Below are positions 7,749 through 16,634 of a stretch of DNA of 64,000 bases, one piece after another. Below the pieces are notes generated by a model. That model was given only the letters and a program-made list of their open reading frames with translations. It ran no database searches and was not told where the DNA came from. Position numbers and translations under genes: made by a program. How positions within the stretch are numbered: position 1 is the stretch's first letter; the number at the start of each line of letters is the position of its first letter. This DNA comes from an uncultured Bacteroidales bacterium (GTDB lineage: Bacteria > Bacteroidota > Bacteroidia > Bacteroidales > UBA932). The stretch lies in contig UQMB01000006.1 in the NCBI GenBank assembly GCA_900541925.1, forward strand, positions 1 to 64,000, in the 5' to 3' direction.

Positions 7749-10331
7749 TTATTGTTTGGCTATCGGATAAACTGCATCAATTCCGTTCCCCCTGACACGC
7801 ACATAATATACGCCTCCCGGCAGGGAACTCATGTCAAATGTAAGCGGTGCGAACGGGTCTATCTTTGTTCCCTCGGATTTCAGCACGGCGGCGCCGGCCT
7901 GGTTTGAGACATATACATCAGCATCCATCGGAGTTCCCGTCCTGACGAAAAGCTTGTCTTTGACCGGGTTAGGATACAGGTCTACCGGGCTGGAGCCGTT
8001 GCGCACGAGTACGGAAAACGCCTGCGTGGCACTTTCCCCTCTGGCATCCACGGCTTTGATGGTCAGATTGATCGTGCCGTAAGAGGCGGCGGTCAGCGAG
8101 AGGACACTTCCGGACAGGGAATGACGGACAGTAGAATTTGACGACGGAATACTAATCTCATACTTGAGCTCCTCTCCGTCAGCATCGCTGAAGTGGTCCG
8201 ACAGATCGATTCTGCCCGTCTCTCCAAGTTTGCCATAGACGAAGTTTTCGATACCCGAAGAGACCACAGGAGGATTGTTCTCCAGAATAGAATAGGAAAA
8301 CGGCACATCTATAGTAGCGAATCCGTCTGTGACATAGAGAGAGCCGGAGTATGTCTCGCCCTCGCGTGCCCGCAATGCGTCGATCTTCACAATGAGCAGT
8401 CCGCCGGTGAATTCTGCCTTGGCGCCGTCAAGTCCGCGGGAGAGGGAGCACGAGAGCTCAAGCCCCTCAGGGTCCGATGCCTCGAAACGCAGGCTCTTGG
8501 TCTCAAAACTCTTGAGAGTCAAGGATGTCCCGTCGAGCGGAGTGACTACAGGCGGCTGATTTGGAGCCGTCGTCAAGATGAGATCCGGACCGCCAGGTGT
8601 CGATGCTCCGAAAGAATTGACGGAGGAGATGCTGAAATGGTACTCCGTTCCGAAGTCGAGTCCGGAGATTGAATATGTCATCTTGCTCCCAGGGGCCGCT
8701 CCGTTCCTGCCTATAGAGACTTTCTCCCCGCCCCAGGAGATGAGGAAGGACAGGGGCAGAGTCTGATCTTCACCCGGCACGGTCCAACTGAGAGAAACGC
8801 TGTTCCCTTTGACCTCTCCGCTGAAGTCCGTCACCGCTGCAGGTTTCATGGAGGCCGCCCTCACTGCTGCACCTGCATCCACGAGGCCCGCACCGAGCAG
8901 TCCGCTGTAGCTGCCGTTGTGGTCATATAGGCTTCTGTTGGCAGTTCCTGTCAGGATGTCAATGAGATTCTGGCGTGTGAAGCCCGGCCCGCCAAACTGC
9001 GATACCACGAGGGCCGCCACGCCGGTCACGTGCGGGCAGGCCATGGATGTGCCCTGCATTTCGCCATAAGAATTGTCCGGAAGGGTCGAATAGACATTGA
9101 AGCCCTTCTGTGCGTCACCGCCGGGGGCGGTGATATCGACCCATGAACCGTAGTTGGAATAGTACGCCCGCTTGAAATCGGCACCGATCGAGGCTACAGC
9201 CACAACCAACTCATCCATTGCCGGATAGGAGATGGTGCTGCGGTTGTCGTTGCCAGCCGCAAATATGCACAGCCCTCCGGCCATGGGACCGGTCTGCGCC
9301 ATGGTGTCCGGGTCTATGCCGGCGCATTCGTTGAAATACCTGATGCCGGCAGCCACCGATTCCGGTGTGGATGTGGCATCTGGTATCGTCCAGCTGCAAT
9401 TGATCAGCACCGCCCCGTTATCGGCTGCATATGTGAAGGCTGCTCCTATATATGCCGCCCCATCTGAGGTCTGCGTGCTTATGAGGCGTACGCCGCTTTC
9501 GGGAGAACCGTCACCCCCGGCAATGCCGCACGCTCCTATACCGTTGTTGTTGACGGCAGCCACTGTGCCGCCGACATGCGTGCCGTGGTTTCCCGGCATG
9601 ATTGTTCCCGTCATGCTGTAACCATCGGGACCGACGACAAAGTTGTAGCCATATATGTCATCTATGTATCCGTTGCCGTCATCGTCCATTCCAGGTTGTC
9701 CGTTCAGTTCTGCCCCGTTGACCCACATGTTTTGGGCCATGTCGGGATGGTTCCACTGGAGACCGCCGTCACAGATGGCCACGATGACATCCGGGCGCCC
9801 GGTGGTTACCTCCCAAGCCGGGACGGCATTGACATCGCTTCCGGCCACGGCCCCTGCCTGCGTTCCGGGGTTATAGTAGTGCCACTGTTTGGAAGCCTTC
9901 GGGTCATTGAACGGGAAAACAGTTGTGCTGGTGACAGGCTGGACAAATTCCACTATATCTACACCGTCCACAATCGCCACATCGTTTGCCGCCTTGGTAA
10001 GAGGCAGGCTCTCATCGAAGAAGATGTCGTACCACAGATGGAGGCCGTATGCCCTGTGGCGGGCTTCGAAGCGTCCGGCCTCGGGGAAGGTCCTCACCAT
10101 CTGGTATTGACCGAGAGATGACAAGTCTACGGCACATGCGCCGGACTTGGTGGCGGAAGGCTCCGAGGTGAACTTGACCCTGATGTGGCCGCGAATCGCG
10201 TTGGCGGGGGCGACGGTTTCATATATCCCCGAACCCGGTTCGCCGCGAGGATCGAGCCGCTCCTGCGAACACGCGGCAAGCAGCATTGCCGCACCGGCCG
10301 CAAGGGGAAGAAATAATGCAAATGCTTTCAT
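7749..10331 (-). CDS. Subtilisin-like (S8) surface protease with T9SS sorting tail (left arm)
   Basis: Secreted serine endopeptidase of 860 residues. In order: lipoprotein-type signal (LLAAC, lipidated Cys21), a propeptide-like region (about 45-135), the S8 catalytic domain, a fibronectin III-like domain (about 495-590), cadherin-like repeats with NxPPVV starts (about 590-780), and a T9SS sorting domain beginning DLYPNPVKDKLFV. The catalytic triad is Asp188 (AICDGG), His249 (GNHGTHVGG) and Ser429 (GTSMACPH), with oxyanion Asn361. Lipobox and T9SS tail in one protein is unusual. It lies in the minus-strand arm downstream of a hairpin terminator and directly upstream of the PorV-like gene. The substrate is unknown. 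Confidence 0.92.
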   Translation of the reverse strand: MKAFALFLPLAAGAAMLLAACSQERLDPRGEPGSGIYETVAPANAIRGHIRVKFTSEPSATKSGACAVDLSSLGQYQMVRTFPEAGRFEARHRAYGLHLWYDIFFDESLPLTKAANDVAIVDGVDIVEFVQPVTSTTVFPFNDPKASKQWHYYNPGTQAGAVAGSDVNAVPAWEVTTGRPDVIVAICDGGLQWNHPDMAQNMWVNGAELNGQPGMDDDGNGYIDDIYGYNFVVGPDGYSMTGTIMPGNHGTHVGGTVAAVNNNGIGACGIAGGDGSPESGVRLISTQTSDGAAYIGAAFTYAADNGAVLINCSWTIPDATSTPESVAAGIRYFNECAGIDPDTMAQTGPMAGGLCIFAAGNDNRSTISYPAMDELVVAVASIGADFKRAYYSNYGSWVDITAPGGDAQKGFNVYSTLPDNSYGEMQGTSMACPHVTGVAALVVSQFGGPGFTRQNLIDILTGTANRSLYDHNGSYSGLLGAGLVDAGAAVRAASMKPAAVTDFSGEVKGNSVSLSWTVPGEDQTLPLSFLISWGGEKVSIGRNGAAPGSKMTYSISGLDFGTEYHFSISSVNSFGASTPGGPDLILTTAPNQPPVVTPLDGTSLTLKSFETKSLRFEASDPEGLELSCSLSRGLDGAKAEFTGGLLIVKIDALRAREGETYSGSLYVTDGFATIDVPFSYSILENNPPVVSSGIENFVYGKLGETGRIDLSDHFSDADGEELKYEISIPSSNSTVRHSLSGSVLSLTAASYGTINLTIKAVDARGESATQAFSVLVRNGSSPVDLYPNPVKDKLFVRTGTPMDADVYVSNQAGAAVLKSEGTKIDPFAPLTFDMSSLPGGVYYVRVRGNGIDAVYPIAKQ

Positions 10332-10339
10332 GAAATAAG

Positions 10340-10376
10340 TTGTAAAAGACGGGCCGGAAAGAACCCCGGCCCGTCT
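10340..10376 (-). terminator. Hairpin terminator or attenuator before the left S8 protease
   Basis: Read on the minus strand, an 11-bp perfect stem AGACGGGCCGG / CCGGCCCGTCT (10366-10376 with 10347-10357, 8-nt loop) is followed by TTTTACA. The protease ATG is only 16 bases further on, so no promoter fits between hairpin and gene. Expression of the protease should depend on read-through from the SusCD operon. Confidence 0.8.
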
Positions 10377-10398
10377 CAGTTTTAGAATAGTCCTTTAT

Positions 10399-11322
10399 CT
10401 ATGAACGAAGCCATTCTTCGAACTGACTGGCAAAATCTGGCATGGCTATATATATAGCTTTGACGCCAAACCAGTTAGATGTGTTCTCAATAGTTTTGGC
10501 ACAAGCAATCTGGATTACTTTGCCATCCTCCAGGAACGTGTTTTGACTCTCATAAGAAGCGAGTTTTTCGCTGTAATCCGTCGGATAATAGTACCAGATA
10601 TAAGCATTGTCCCCAAGGCTTGCATGAAACAATCCAGTCTTGATAGGAGAGGAATACTTTATAGTGCCGGCGGTCTCGTCAAGGATGTACAATTCAATAT
10701 ATTCACTTGCTCCGCCACAGAAAAAGTCGTCTCCCCAAGCAGCCTTTACAGCCTTTTCCGGGAAAGGGGTCATAACTCTCCAGCGGTTGAAGCCTTCCGC
10801 CTTAAGGATTTCTACATCGGTAAGTCCAAGATCGTCATCGCTGACTTGAAGAGCGACACTGTCATAAATCTTGCCCTTGCCGAGGGAGACCCATGTGTAG
10901 GCCTTGGCAAAAGTAACCTTGATTTCCGGGGTCGCTATCTCGCTGTTGAAAGAACTGGCGTCCGCAAGTTGGATTTTGCCCACATATTTCTTGCCGACTG
11001 CCATCCCTGAGATATCAAGAGAGACGGAGGTGGTATAAGAACCGGCCTCGAACGAGACAGATGTTGGGCAAGTCACACCGTTCGGCAATTCGCTTTTGAG
11101 GTTTACTGTGAGTGTACCATCGGCAATGCCGCGCACAAGTTCAATCTCGTATTTGGTCGTCTTCGCGTCTATTTCAGTATCCTGAAGTGTAGATTGGGCG
11201 AAAGACACGGCGGCATCCTTGCCGTCGGGAGTATAGAGCGTCCCCTTGTTGGAGACATCGCAGGAGACTGCGACGAAAGATATTGTCGCGACCCCGACTA
11301 TAACTTTAAAAATATTCTTCAT
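10399..11322 (-). CDS. Surface lipoprotein with Calx-beta-like domain (left arm)
   Basis: A lipoprotein of 307 residues counted from the ATG at 11322 (MKNIFKVIVGVATISFVAVSC, lipobox VAVSC). The frame is open further upstream into susD, but this start gives a proper signal peptide. After the lipid Cys comes a Calx-beta or DUF1735-like beta-sandwich (AAVSFAQSTLQDTEIDAKTTKYEI...GKIQLAD), then an unassigned ~170-residue C-terminal region rich in Tyr and Trp. Such lipoproteins beside SusC/SusD usually sit on the cell surface and bind ligand. Thirteen bases follow the susD stop. It corresponds to the right-arm gene at 21861. Confidence 0.75.
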   Translation of the reverse strand: MKNIFKVIVGVATISFVAVSCDVSNKGTLYTPDGKDAAVSFAQSTLQDTEIDAKTTKYEIELVRGIADGTLTVNLKSELPNGVTCPTSVSFEAGSYTTSVSLDISGMAVGKKYVGKIQLADASSFNSEIATPEIKVTFAKAYTWVSLGKGKIYDSVALQVSDDDLGLTDVEILKAEGFNRWRVMTPFPEKAVKAAWGDDFFCGGASEYIELYILDETAGTIKYSSPIKTGLFHASLGDNAYIWYYYPTDYSEKLASYESQNTFLEDGKVIQIACAKTIENTSNWFGVKAIYIAMPDFASQFEEWLRS

Positions 11323-11335
11323 ATGCTCAAATCGA

Positions 11336-12931
11336 TTATTCTGTTTTATCATCCGCCTTTGGTGCAAGTGCCGGATCATCTCCTTCGAGTCCAGAATCGT
11401 CAGGGTAGCTGCCTACTGGATTTTGGAGGATGAGAGGGTTGGCATCAATTTCCTTGCTAGGGATTGTCATCACCCAATCGAAAGACTCCGGATCATCCGT
11501 GTGCCTGTTGATGAGAAGAGAACCAGTAGGATGTCCCATATCGGAAGTACGCTTGAATCCCTGGCGCAGACGTTTTATGTCATATATGCGGCCGAATTCA
11601 CCCCATAGCTCTATACGACGCTGGAGGAGAATCTCTTCCAGCAGAGATCCGGTTTCGTCCGTGGTGAGTTTGCCGAGGGTGGCTCCGCTCAAAGAGGAGC
11701 AGTCATAACTTTCAGAGCGGGTCTTCATCAGATCATTGAGTGCTGTCTTTGCCTCTGTCTCGTTTCCAAGCCTGCAAGCTGTCTCAGCTATGATCAGCTG
11801 CATCTCAGGGGCGCGCATAAAGATATGGTCAGCTCCTGTCTTAGGATTTGTCGGATCGGCAAAGAGGAACTTGTACTGCTGGTAGCCGAAGGTCTTTTTG
11901 TCGGCCAGGACTTCATAGTTCCACCATCCCTTTCTGGCATCATCTCCGCGCAGTTTGCCGTAGAGCCAGGCAGAAGCGCATTTCCTCGCACATCCGCCAT
12001 AACCATCCCCCTTATCATAGCGCCAGTCCATGTGAACAAGAAACTGTGGGTTGGTGGTGCCTTGTGCCTCAATGATTTCAGCGCCCCAGAGGACACTCTT
12101 GTTTGAAGCATCGTTGTAGTGAAAATCCTTGTCAAAGGCGTAACTTCCACCTTTTACCGCTATGGAGGCCGCATCGTGTGCCTCTTGATAATTGCCCATG
12201 TAAAGCGCGATGCGGGCCTTCAGGCCATTGGCCACATATTTATCGAAGTGAGAAACGTGCTTCTGTGGAAGATCTCCGATGAGGCGGATAGCCTCATTGA
12301 TATCATCCATTGCCTGCGCAAATACCTTCTTGTTTGTCTCGCGAGCTTTTCCTTTGGTGCCGGCCACAGTAGGCTCGGTGTATATAGGAACGCATAACTT
12401 GTCCTCATGTCCGATATAGCTGCGACCAAACAACATTCCCGCGTAGGCATAGGCATAGGCGCGAAAAGCGTACGCATTGCCTATGATATAGTTGATGTCG
12501 TCAGGTTCTCCGGACATCTTGTCTTTAGCGGCAATTATATAGTTGACGTTGGCAATCAACGTGTAGTAGTAGTTCCACGCATCGTAGGATCTCCACGCTG
12601 TGCTGCTGAATGCATACTTTACATCATAAAGGTAATCGAGCCAGAACCAGCCTGAGCCCTGAGCCGCCATTACCATGTCCTCGCCCATGAGGTCTGCCAT
12701 AAGGTTGTAGGATTGCGGCCCAAAGCACTGGTGGTAGTTACCGGTAGTGGTGACACCCCACTGCCAGAAGTGACGAATGGTGCCATTGAGCGCCTTGTAT
12801 CCACCTTGCGTGTCATTTAACATGGTTTCTCCGGAAACGGAGTCCGTAGGGGAAGTGTCAAGGATTTCCGGATTGCAGGAAGAGAAAACCAGAGCGGCTG
12901 AGGCCGACAAAACATATAATATCTTTTTCAT
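11336..12931 (-). CDS. SusD/RagB-family nutrient-binding lipoprotein (left arm)
   Basis: Surface lipoprotein that caps the SusC transporter and binds the imported nutrient. The 531-residue product begins MKKILYVLSASAALVFSSC (lipidated Cys19), shows the TPR-like helical core (ANVNYIIAAKDKM..., YAFRAYAYAYAGMLFGRSY), and ends with the C-terminal SusD region including EEILLQRRIELWGEFGR, YDIKRLRQG and MTIPSKEIDANP. The gene begins 21 bases after the susC stop. Ligand class cannot be read from sequence; RagB-type SusD proteins bind peptides, and the protease downstream makes that a reasonable guess. Confidence 0.93.
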   Translation of the reverse strand: MKKILYVLSASAALVFSSCNPEILDTSPTDSVSGETMLNDTQGGYKALNGTIRHFWQWGVTTTGNYHQCFGPQSYNLMADLMGEDMVMAAQGSGWFWLDYLYDVKYAFSSTAWRSYDAWNYYYTLIANVNYIIAAKDKMSGEPDDINYIIGNAYAFRAYAYAYAGMLFGRSYIGHEDKLCVPIYTEPTVAGTKGKARETNKKVFAQAMDDINEAIRLIGDLPQKHVSHFDKYVANGLKARIALYMGNYQEAHDAASIAVKGGSYAFDKDFHYNDASNKSVLWGAEIIEAQGTTNPQFLVHMDWRYDKGDGYGGCARKCASAWLYGKLRGDDARKGWWNYEVLADKKTFGYQQYKFLFADPTNPKTGADHIFMRAPEMQLIIAETACRLGNETEAKTALNDLMKTRSESYDCSSLSGATLGKLTTDETGSLLEEILLQRRIELWGEFGRIYDIKRLRQGFKRTSDMGHPTGSLLINRHTDDPESFDWVMTIPSKEIDANPLILQNPVGSYPDDSGLEGDDPALAPKADDKTE

Positions 12932-12952
12932 TGTTTCTGTTCTCCTTATTCT

Positions 12953-15900
12953 TTAAAAATTGATATCAACACCTGCAGAGATGCTTCTCGTCGGAGTATA
13001 GGCCCAACTTGTGCCTCCAGAGATGTTGTATTGAGGATTAAGACCGTTCAGCCTGCTGAAGAGGGCAAGATTGTCGCCAAGGACGAAGACGCGGAGAGAC
13101 TGGATGCCGATCTTCTTCGTGACAGTTCCAGGCAGGGTATAACCTAATTGAATGGACTTGACTGCAAAATAACTGGCATCCACCAGCCACCTGTCTGCCG
13201 AGAGGTTGCCAGAATTGGTGAGAAGTACAGGCACATCGGTGACATCGCCTGGTTTTTGCCAACGGCGAAGAACATGCTTGCTCCAGGTGTCCCCGCTGTA
13301 GGTCGCCTCCATAGTACTTGCATATACGGAGTCATAGACCTTGCCGCCGACGGAGAAGGTTGTCAGGAAGCTGAAATCGACAGGGCCGAAGTAGAGATCG
13401 GTACCGAACGAACCTTGGAATTTAGGCTCGCGGCTGCCCATATAGTATTTGCTGTTGGTCGCGGCCGTCTTGCTGTTGGTGATATAGTCGGAGTCCTCTA
13501 TCTTGTTTCCGGCCTCGTCTTTCTTGTAAGCCCAGTAGAGCATCTGCCCGTTGGCCGGATCCACGCCTGCGGCTTTAGACACATAGAAAGTATTGATAGG
13601 CATACCTACTTTGATTATATATGCACCTGAGGTGATGGTGTCAGAATCTGTGAGAGCGGTCACTTTGTTCCTGTTAAGATAAAGCATAAGGGTCGAACTT
13701 GCGCGGAAGTTCTGCTTGTTGGCCCAGTTTACCCTGACGGTGGATTCAAAGCCGTGGTTCTCCATTGAGCCGACATTGGCGTTATATCCATTAAATCCAG
13801 TGGATGTGGCCATCGGGAAAGAGAGAAGCATATCGCTCGTCTGAGATTTATAGTATTCGAGAGTGAGATTGAGAACCTTGTTGAAAAAGGTGCCTTCAAT
13901 TCCGGCATTCCAGGTCCCTTTCTTCTCCCAAGATACGCTTGGATTCTCCAGGGTTGATACAACCGCGCCGGCGTTCCCGGCATTTGGCCATGTCAAGTCA
14001 TAGAAAGACTGCCATGCATAGTACATGTCGTAAATGCCGTTCATGAGGGCGTCGTTGCCGAGTTCTCCGTATGACAGGCGAGCCGTCAAGTTGTCTACCC
14101 AACTGATATCCTTCATGAATGTCTCCTGAGATACTCTCCATGAAGCACCTAAAGACCAGAATTGTCCCCAACGGTTTTCTCTCTTGAATCTGGAGGAACC
14201 GTCAGTGCGCCAAGTTGCCTCTACATAATACTTGTCGGCGTAGTCTGCAGCCAGGCGGCCGAACCAGGACTCCATACGGTAGTTGTCGGAGTAAGAATTG
14301 TTGTCAGACACATTGGTCGCGGGGGCAAGTTCGTGTATCCCGGGGTATACACCAGTTCTTTCCGCGTATAAATACTTATAGTTGTAACTGTAGTACTCGT
14401 GTCCAAGCTGCCCGAGAACGTGCGTTTTGTCAAACGTGCGTTCATACTTGAGGATCTGGTTCCATGTGTACGAGAAAGAGCGCGTGGCGGTCTTGCTTAT
14501 CTGACCGCTGGTAGATCTTCCGTCTCCATGGTATGGATTGTAGTATGACGAGAGCTGGCGGTTCGTGATATCTGCGCCGAAATTGGTGGATAGTGAGAGC
14601 CCCTTAAAGATACCCATAGCATCGCTGTCGCCACCGAGGATAGCATAAGCACGGACACCGGAATTGTCCCGGAGGTTTTGGTAGGCGTTGTCATAGAGGT
14701 CTCCGATCACATTGAATCCCGATGCTTTCGGACGACCATAGGTGTCGCCGTAGTCGTATTGCCTGTTGCCGTTACCATCAAGCAGATCCATGCCATCATT
14801 GCCTTTGAGGTATACTGGATATATTGGAGCCATAAACTGTGCTGAGTACCAGGCATTGCCTGTCTGAGATCCAGAATATGATGTGCTGTTCTGGTAGGTA
14901 TAGGCGTAGTTTGCACTTGCGCCGAGTTTCATCCAGTCTTTCGCGGCATGGTCCACGCTTGCTCGGAGAGAGTAGCGCTTGAACCTGGTCGTAATGAGCA
15001 CACCATTATCGTTGAGGTAGCCAAGAGAGAACGCATATTGGGTCTTCTTGTCGCCGCCGCTGACTCCAAGTTGATATTCTTGACGGACGGCTTTCTTGTT
15101 TGTGAGGTAGTCCATCCAACGTTCGTTCCATGAAGAGACTGCATCGTCCTTTAGTTTCCCTGTCTCCGGATCTATCACGGTCGCCCAGGTGTAGTTTTTG
15201 TATGGATTGTAGATTTCTCCGCCAAGTTGTGCTGCCATGTCTGCAGAGGCCTGTAGTTTCGCGTTCTCCATTGACATGCCTCCTGAGAGATAGTTCTTGT
15301 TCTTGAGGGCTTCCCATGTGAGTTCGACGAATTCATCCTGGTTTACCACGTCGTAATCCTTTATAGAGCGGGACTGTAGACCTACCTGTGCCTTGAAACT
15401 GACGACCGCGCGGCCGGCATTGCCTTTCTTGGTGGTGATCATGATCACTCCATTGGCTGCTCGTGCGCCATAAAGTGCGGCAGCAGAAGCATCTTTGAGG
15501 ACAGACAGATTCTCAATGTCGTTAGGATTGATGGACGAGAGGTTGCCATCGAAAGGGATTCCGTCCACCACATAGAGAGGCGTCGAGGAGGCATTGATAG
15601 AGCCTGCGCCACGAATCTGGATGGTTGCGCCTTCTCCTGGCTGGCCAGAGCCTGAAGTTGTGGTTACTCCGGCAATCATACCCTCGATGGCTTTTGATAC
15701 ATTGGCTACTGAGCGCTTCTGAAGGCTCTCGCTCTTGACAGTGCCGGCTGAGCCTGTAAACGAAGACTTTTTGACTGTGCCGTATGCGACAACTACGGCA
15801 TCTTCAAGAGCCTCGGAATCTGCGTCTAGAGCCACATTGATGGATTTCCTTCCATTGACCGCCACTTCATGGTCTTCGTATCCTACCGCGGAGAAAACCA

Positions 15901-16111
15901 GTATCCCGGAAGCGGGAGATTCAATGGAATAGACACCTTCTGAGTCCGAAGAGGTGCCGTTCAATGTTCCTTTTACCATCACCGATGCAAAAGGAATCGC
16001 ATCACCGGTCGCCGCATCTGTGATGGTTCCGGTCACCCTCACATTCTGGGCACCGAGTGACACCGCCACAAGCGCCGACAGGACGCTGAAAAACAGTTTC
16101 GCTTTTTTCAT
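12953..16111 (-). CDS. SusC/RagA-family TonB-dependent transporter (left arm)
   Basis: Outer membrane TonB-dependent importer of 1052 residues from the ATG at 16111. In order: signal peptide (MKKAKLFFSVLSALVAVSLGAQ), carboxypeptidase-regulatory-like domain (about 23-105), plug domain with PLYVVDGIPF and GARAANGVIMITTKKG, then the 22-stranded barrel ending SAGVDINF. The first nine codons lie inside an inverted repeat shared with the divergent susC at 17423. The only complete promoter I see between the two genes (16228-16258) faces this one, so in the orientation shown this arm is predicted to be expressed. Confidence 0.95.
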   Translation of the reverse strand: MKKAKLFFSVLSALVAVSLGAQNVRVTGTITDAATGDAIPFASVMVKGTLNGTSSDSEGVYSIESPASGILVFSAVGYEDHEVAVNGRKSINVALDADSEALEDAVVVAYGTVKKSSFTGSAGTVKSESLQKRSVANVSKAIEGMIAGVTTTSGSGQPGEGATIQIRGAGSINASSTPLYVVDGIPFDGNLSSINPNDIENLSVLKDASAAALYGARAANGVIMITTKKGNAGRAVVSFKAQVGLQSRSIKDYDVVNQDEFVELTWEALKNKNYLSGGMSMENAKLQASADMAAQLGGEIYNPYKNYTWATVIDPETGKLKDDAVSSWNERWMDYLTNKKAVRQEYQLGVSGGDKKTQYAFSLGYLNDNGVLITTRFKRYSLRASVDHAAKDWMKLGASANYAYTYQNSTSYSGSQTGNAWYSAQFMAPIYPVYLKGNDGMDLLDGNGNRQYDYGDTYGRPKASGFNVIGDLYDNAYQNLRDNSGVRAYAILGGDSDAMGIFKGLSLSTNFGADITNRQLSSYYNPYHGDGRSTSGQISKTATRSFSYTWNQILKYERTFDKTHVLGQLGHEYYSYNYKYLYAERTGVYPGIHELAPATNVSDNNSYSDNYRMESWFGRLAADYADKYYVEATWRTDGSSRFKRENRWGQFWSLGASWRVSQETFMKDISWVDNLTARLSYGELGNDALMNGIYDMYYAWQSFYDLTWPNAGNAGAVVSTLENPSVSWEKKGTWNAGIEGTFFNKVLNLTLEYYKSQTSDMLLSFPMATSTGFNGYNANVGSMENHGFESTVRVNWANKQNFRASSTLMLYLNRNKVTALTDSDTITSGAYIIKVGMPINTFYVSKAAGVDPANGQMLYWAYKKDEAGNKIEDSDYITNSKTAATNSKYYMGSREPKFQGSFGTDLYFGPVDFSFLTTFSVGGKVYDSVYASTMEATYSGDTWSKHVLRRWQKPGDVTDVPVLLTNSGNLSADRWLVDASYFAVKSIQLGYTLPGTVTKKIGIQSLRVFVLGDNLALFSRLNGLNPQYNISGGTSWAYTPTRSISAGVDINF

Positions 16112-16155
16112 AAGCAACTACTTTTAATTAAACAAATGTTATACTAACCACTAAT
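16084..16155 (-). repeat. Inverted repeat, left copy (IR-L)
   Basis: 72 bp whose reverse complement matches 17380-17450 with one mismatch and one indel, starting with a perfect 33-bp block (16123-16155). It covers part of the susC 5' leader, the start codon and the first nine codons. The perfect block contains the 10-bp palindrome TTTAATTAAA and the small dyad GTTAgtaTAAC, candidate recombination cores. Confidence 0.95.
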
Positions 16156-16227
16156 AAATCGCGTACGCGCCAGCTCCCTGAAAACCCCGCACAATCATAG
16201 GGGCGTTTTTAGAAGCGAAATTCGGTG

Positions 16228-16258
16228 CAAAATTATTAGAATATTTTAGATAAGCAAA
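16228..16258 (-). promoter_or_regulatory. Consensus Bacteroidota promoter facing left susC
   Basis: On the minus strand TTTG (16258-16255), a 19-base spacer and TAATTTTG (16235-16228) match the Bacteroidota -33/-7 consensus exactly. The predicted start near 16221 would give a leader of about 110 nt, the last part of it being the inverted repeat. No comparable promoter faces the right susC. Confidence 0.8.
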
Positions 16259-16292
16259 TTTACTAGTGTCTGATTCATAGACAGTTAGTAAA
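16259..16292. promoter_or_regulatory. Operator-like dyad directly upstream of the -33 box
   Basis: TTTACTAGTGTCT (16259-16271) and AGACAGTTAGTAAA (16279-16292) form an interrupted inverted repeat around a 7-base centre. It abuts the -33 element, the usual position of an activator site. A direct repeat ACCGGATT-gtt-ACCGGATT follows within the next ~20 bases. Confidence 0.55.
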
Positions 16293-16634
16293 CCGGATTG
16301 TTACCGGATTCCGCGATTTTGCTTACAAACTTCAATAAATTTGACCGAAATTCTTCCTAAATGAAAGCATTTTTTGTCAGTTTTCCAAAAATCGAGACAA
16401 AATAAAAATTTGAAAATTTTTAAGAATTATGCCTGAAACCTCGTTTTCATCCAATATTCGAACACCGCATCCGCGATATGGATCTCCTTGCCGCGCTCCT
16501 CAATGAGTTCTTTGCAATCTGGCCGTATTCCAAAGTTTACGCCAATTCTTGGAATCGTATAAAATCATATTATCTCCCCGAATATATGAGGGCTGTTTTT
16601 CCACAAGTTTGTGGTCCACAAGTTTGTGGAATTT
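16293..16634. other. AT-rich non-coding part of the invertible segment
   Basis: No credible gene. The stretch is markedly more AT-rich than its surroundings up to about 16580. A plus-strand TAAATTTG at 16336-16343 has no -33 partner at the right distance. It ends in the tandem palindrome at 16601-16629. Confidence 0.6.
16601..16629. repeat. Tandem palindromes after the recombinase gene
   Basis: CCACAAGTTTGTGG occurs twice (16601-16614 and 16616-16629) separated by one T. Each copy is itself a dyad, CCACAA-GT-TTGTGG. The pair lies 5 bases beyond the recombinase stop codon. It could be a protein-binding site (autoregulation or recombination enhancer) or an RNA hairpin that ends the transcript. 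Confidence 0.8.

Noticed and set aside
10399..11379. Longer start for the left lipoprotein reaching into susD
   Set aside because: Starting at 11322 gives a clean lipoprotein signal; the extra 19 residues are the antisense-free overlap with the susD 3' end and break the signal peptide.
16336..16343. TAAATTTG on the plus strand as a second promoter, aimed at the right susC
   Set aside because: No TTTG at 19-20 bases upstream, and it would have to read through the whole recombinase region in antisense to reach the right susC.
16601..16629. Possible CRISPR repeat
   Set aside because: Only two 14-bp units with a one-base spacer; no array and no cas genes.
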